NCBI RefSeq assembly: GCF_036370855.1
Contig: NC_088100.1
Span: 38,080,563 to 38,144,562, forward strand
Length of the DNA stretch: 64,000 nt
Direction of reading: 5' to 3'
Source of the DNA: Dromaius novaehollandiae
Lineage: Eukaryota; Chordata; Aves; Casuariiformes; Dromaiidae
The translations under genes were made by a program, and so were the position numbers. This document shows positions 62,333 through 64,000 of the stretch, in pieces. The first letter of the stretch is position 1. Each line of letters begins with the position of its first letter. The notes under the pieces were generated by a model. It made no database searches and had not been told where the DNA came from. It saw nothing but the letters and a program-made list of their open reading frames with translations.

Positions 62333-64000
62333 GACTGATCTCACATTTGTGGTGCAAAATGACACTGTTTTAGATCAAAGCAAAGCATGCAATTGAAAAA
62401 ATTTTAGATTTAAGAATAGATTTTAGATTTTTATAACAAGACATTAATATCTGTTGATGCACTGTCCTTTTTGTGGATTTTATTTAGATTTTCATATGTG
62501 CAATAAGCTGTCCCCAGAGTATATCAAGTGAGTCAGAAATTTTTGTTTCTATTTCCATTATAATTTGAAATTTTTGAAGTATGCTTCAAAAGTTCTAAAC
62601 TCTGCTAACTTTCAAGTTTTAAAGAAGTTAAAAATGCAGCTTTATGACATATTTTAGCCTTAAATATAAGCTGCTTCAATGCAATAGTTTGAAATGTTTT
62701 CAGTTTCTGAATGGTGGTACACTTATAATTGCTCTTTTTTAATGTGTATATTAGATATAACCAGTGATGATGCATAAACAAACTGCTGCAATAAACCCAG
62801 AGCTTAAAAGCAGTCAAGCTCCTCTGCAGTGTGGAAGCATGAGTCCTCATATAATGACAGGTGAATGACATTTTAAACTAAAAGCAATTTTGAAAATTTT
62901 TTAAAAATGCACACTAGCAACATTAAAATAATTTTGTATTTGAGAGTAGATGAGGATAATAACATGAAAAAGCCTACCGCTTTTAAAGCTATTTCTCACT
63001 GTACACAAGCTTTCCTTTAATTCAAAAGGAGAGTTTCAGAAGGCCCTAAGGCCCTACACTGGATGAAATAAAGCACCTAATGCAAATATTCTCATCAGTA
63101 TATTGAATGAATCACCAGTAGAATTTAAAATAGAATTAAAATTACATAAGTAATCCTCCTTTATATGTGTAGTTTCACAATGCCTACAGTTCATGTTTTA
63201 TACATAGAAGAAATACTTTCAGATTACTCTAGTTACCTAAAGTGTTGAGTATATGTAAACAGCATATAAGAGTATACTAACTTTGTGTAAATCAAGATTT
63301 TATGGTTTATTGCATTTGTTTACAATTGAGGGAGTGGGAGGTTGGTGTAGCTCAACCTGAAACCATTAGACATAACTACATAGCTTCTTCCAAAATTCAG
63401 AACTTTTATCGCACAGTGATCAATTCCATACATTCATCTTCTGTAGCTCTCAATTCCAGTTTTTCAGTTTGTAAGTACCAACACTACTGAAAAAGTTCAA
63501 GTTCAAACACACCTACACAGACAAACTAGACAAAATACTGTAGATAAGGCTACTCATTTCTTATAAATTTGTTGAAAGAAACCAGGCACAGAGAACTTTG
63601 GAACACACAATACTGAAAGCCACCTATGATAATCTTGGCAGGTTAGGTGTTTGCAAATTCCACAATTAGGCATTCATCCCTATAGCTTTAAAAATGAACA
63701 TACAGATTTTATATTTCCTCAGCACTTCAAGTAAATTGTACCTTAAACACAGTGGTTCTAAAACTGTACCGTATTTATCAGAATAAGTCTATAGATGAGC
63801 TAAGTGCCACCATATCCTATTCAAGTGTGCGCTTTGCTTCACAACAGAGCTGACTGCTCAAAGGCCAGTCTCACAACAGTGGAAAAACATGCACAACTGA
63901 ACTGAGAGCAGGCAACAGCAGGGCACTTAGGTACAGCATAGAGGTTCACCATGGAGTATGACAGTCAAAAGTACTGGTCACAACAGTCAGAGAACCAGTA
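62333..64000. other. AT-rich stretch without recognised genes
   Basis: No exon, RNA gene or repeat family recognised in either strand. Confidence 0.6.

Noticed and set aside
1..64000. CRISPR arrays, operons, riboswitches or other prokaryotic systems
   Set aside because: No spaced direct-repeat array, no long tightly packed frames; CR1 elements and spliced exon remnants show a vertebrate genome.

Overview
The window looks like avian nuclear DNA. It carries several CR1 LINE fragments, two with the bird-type 3' end (the block that reads ..GGTTGGACTAG.. in sense orientation). It also has an ERV whose repeats resemble bird ERV LTRs (a short U3-R stretch ending GACTGTTTTGCC). It is mostly AT-rich, gene-poor sequence with no open reading frame that behaves like an intact gene. 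Coding relics exist, but only as decayed vertebrate exons with splice sites.

Layout. 1-9,360: AT-rich and non-coding, with one perfect 93-bp tandem duplication (8,259-8,444). 9,361-10,467: GC-richer block with two exon-like remnants of a pleckstrin-homology (PH) domain of the ARHGAP20/TAGAP type, plus strand. 11,296-13,401: clear remnants of a radial-spoke protein 3 gene (RSPH3), plus strand. Three exon-like blocks match RSPH3 and an acidic tail follows. Lesions include a lost splice donor, a 2-nt insertion and in-frame stops, so I call it a pseudogene. 13,402-26,896: nothing coding seen. 26,897-27,615: a minus-strand retroviral LTR with TATA box, polyadenylation signal and matching TGTTAC/GTAACA ends. 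27,850-28,320: GC-rich non-coding block. 31,324-31,579: CR1, minus. 40,341-43,686: a degenerate plus-strand ERV. It has a truncated 5' repeat, a full-looking 3' LTR with TGTTG/CAACA ends, a possible membrane-anchor remnant, and several copies of a polypurine-tract-like motif before the 3' LTR. 47,862-48,235: an old CR1, minus. 61,826-62,286: CR1, plus, followed by an A-rich tract. The rest is unremarkable AT-rich sequence with short simple repeats, including two 20-base G runs.

The main biological story is the linked pair at 9-13 kb. RSPH3 and TAGAP are neighbours in vertebrate genomes (from memory). Finding a TAGAP/ARHGAP20-like PH remnant just upstream of an RSPH3 remnant on the same strand suggests either a decayed duplicate of that segment or erosion at the original locus. 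No operons, CRISPR arrays, intact RNA genes or intact protein genes were found.
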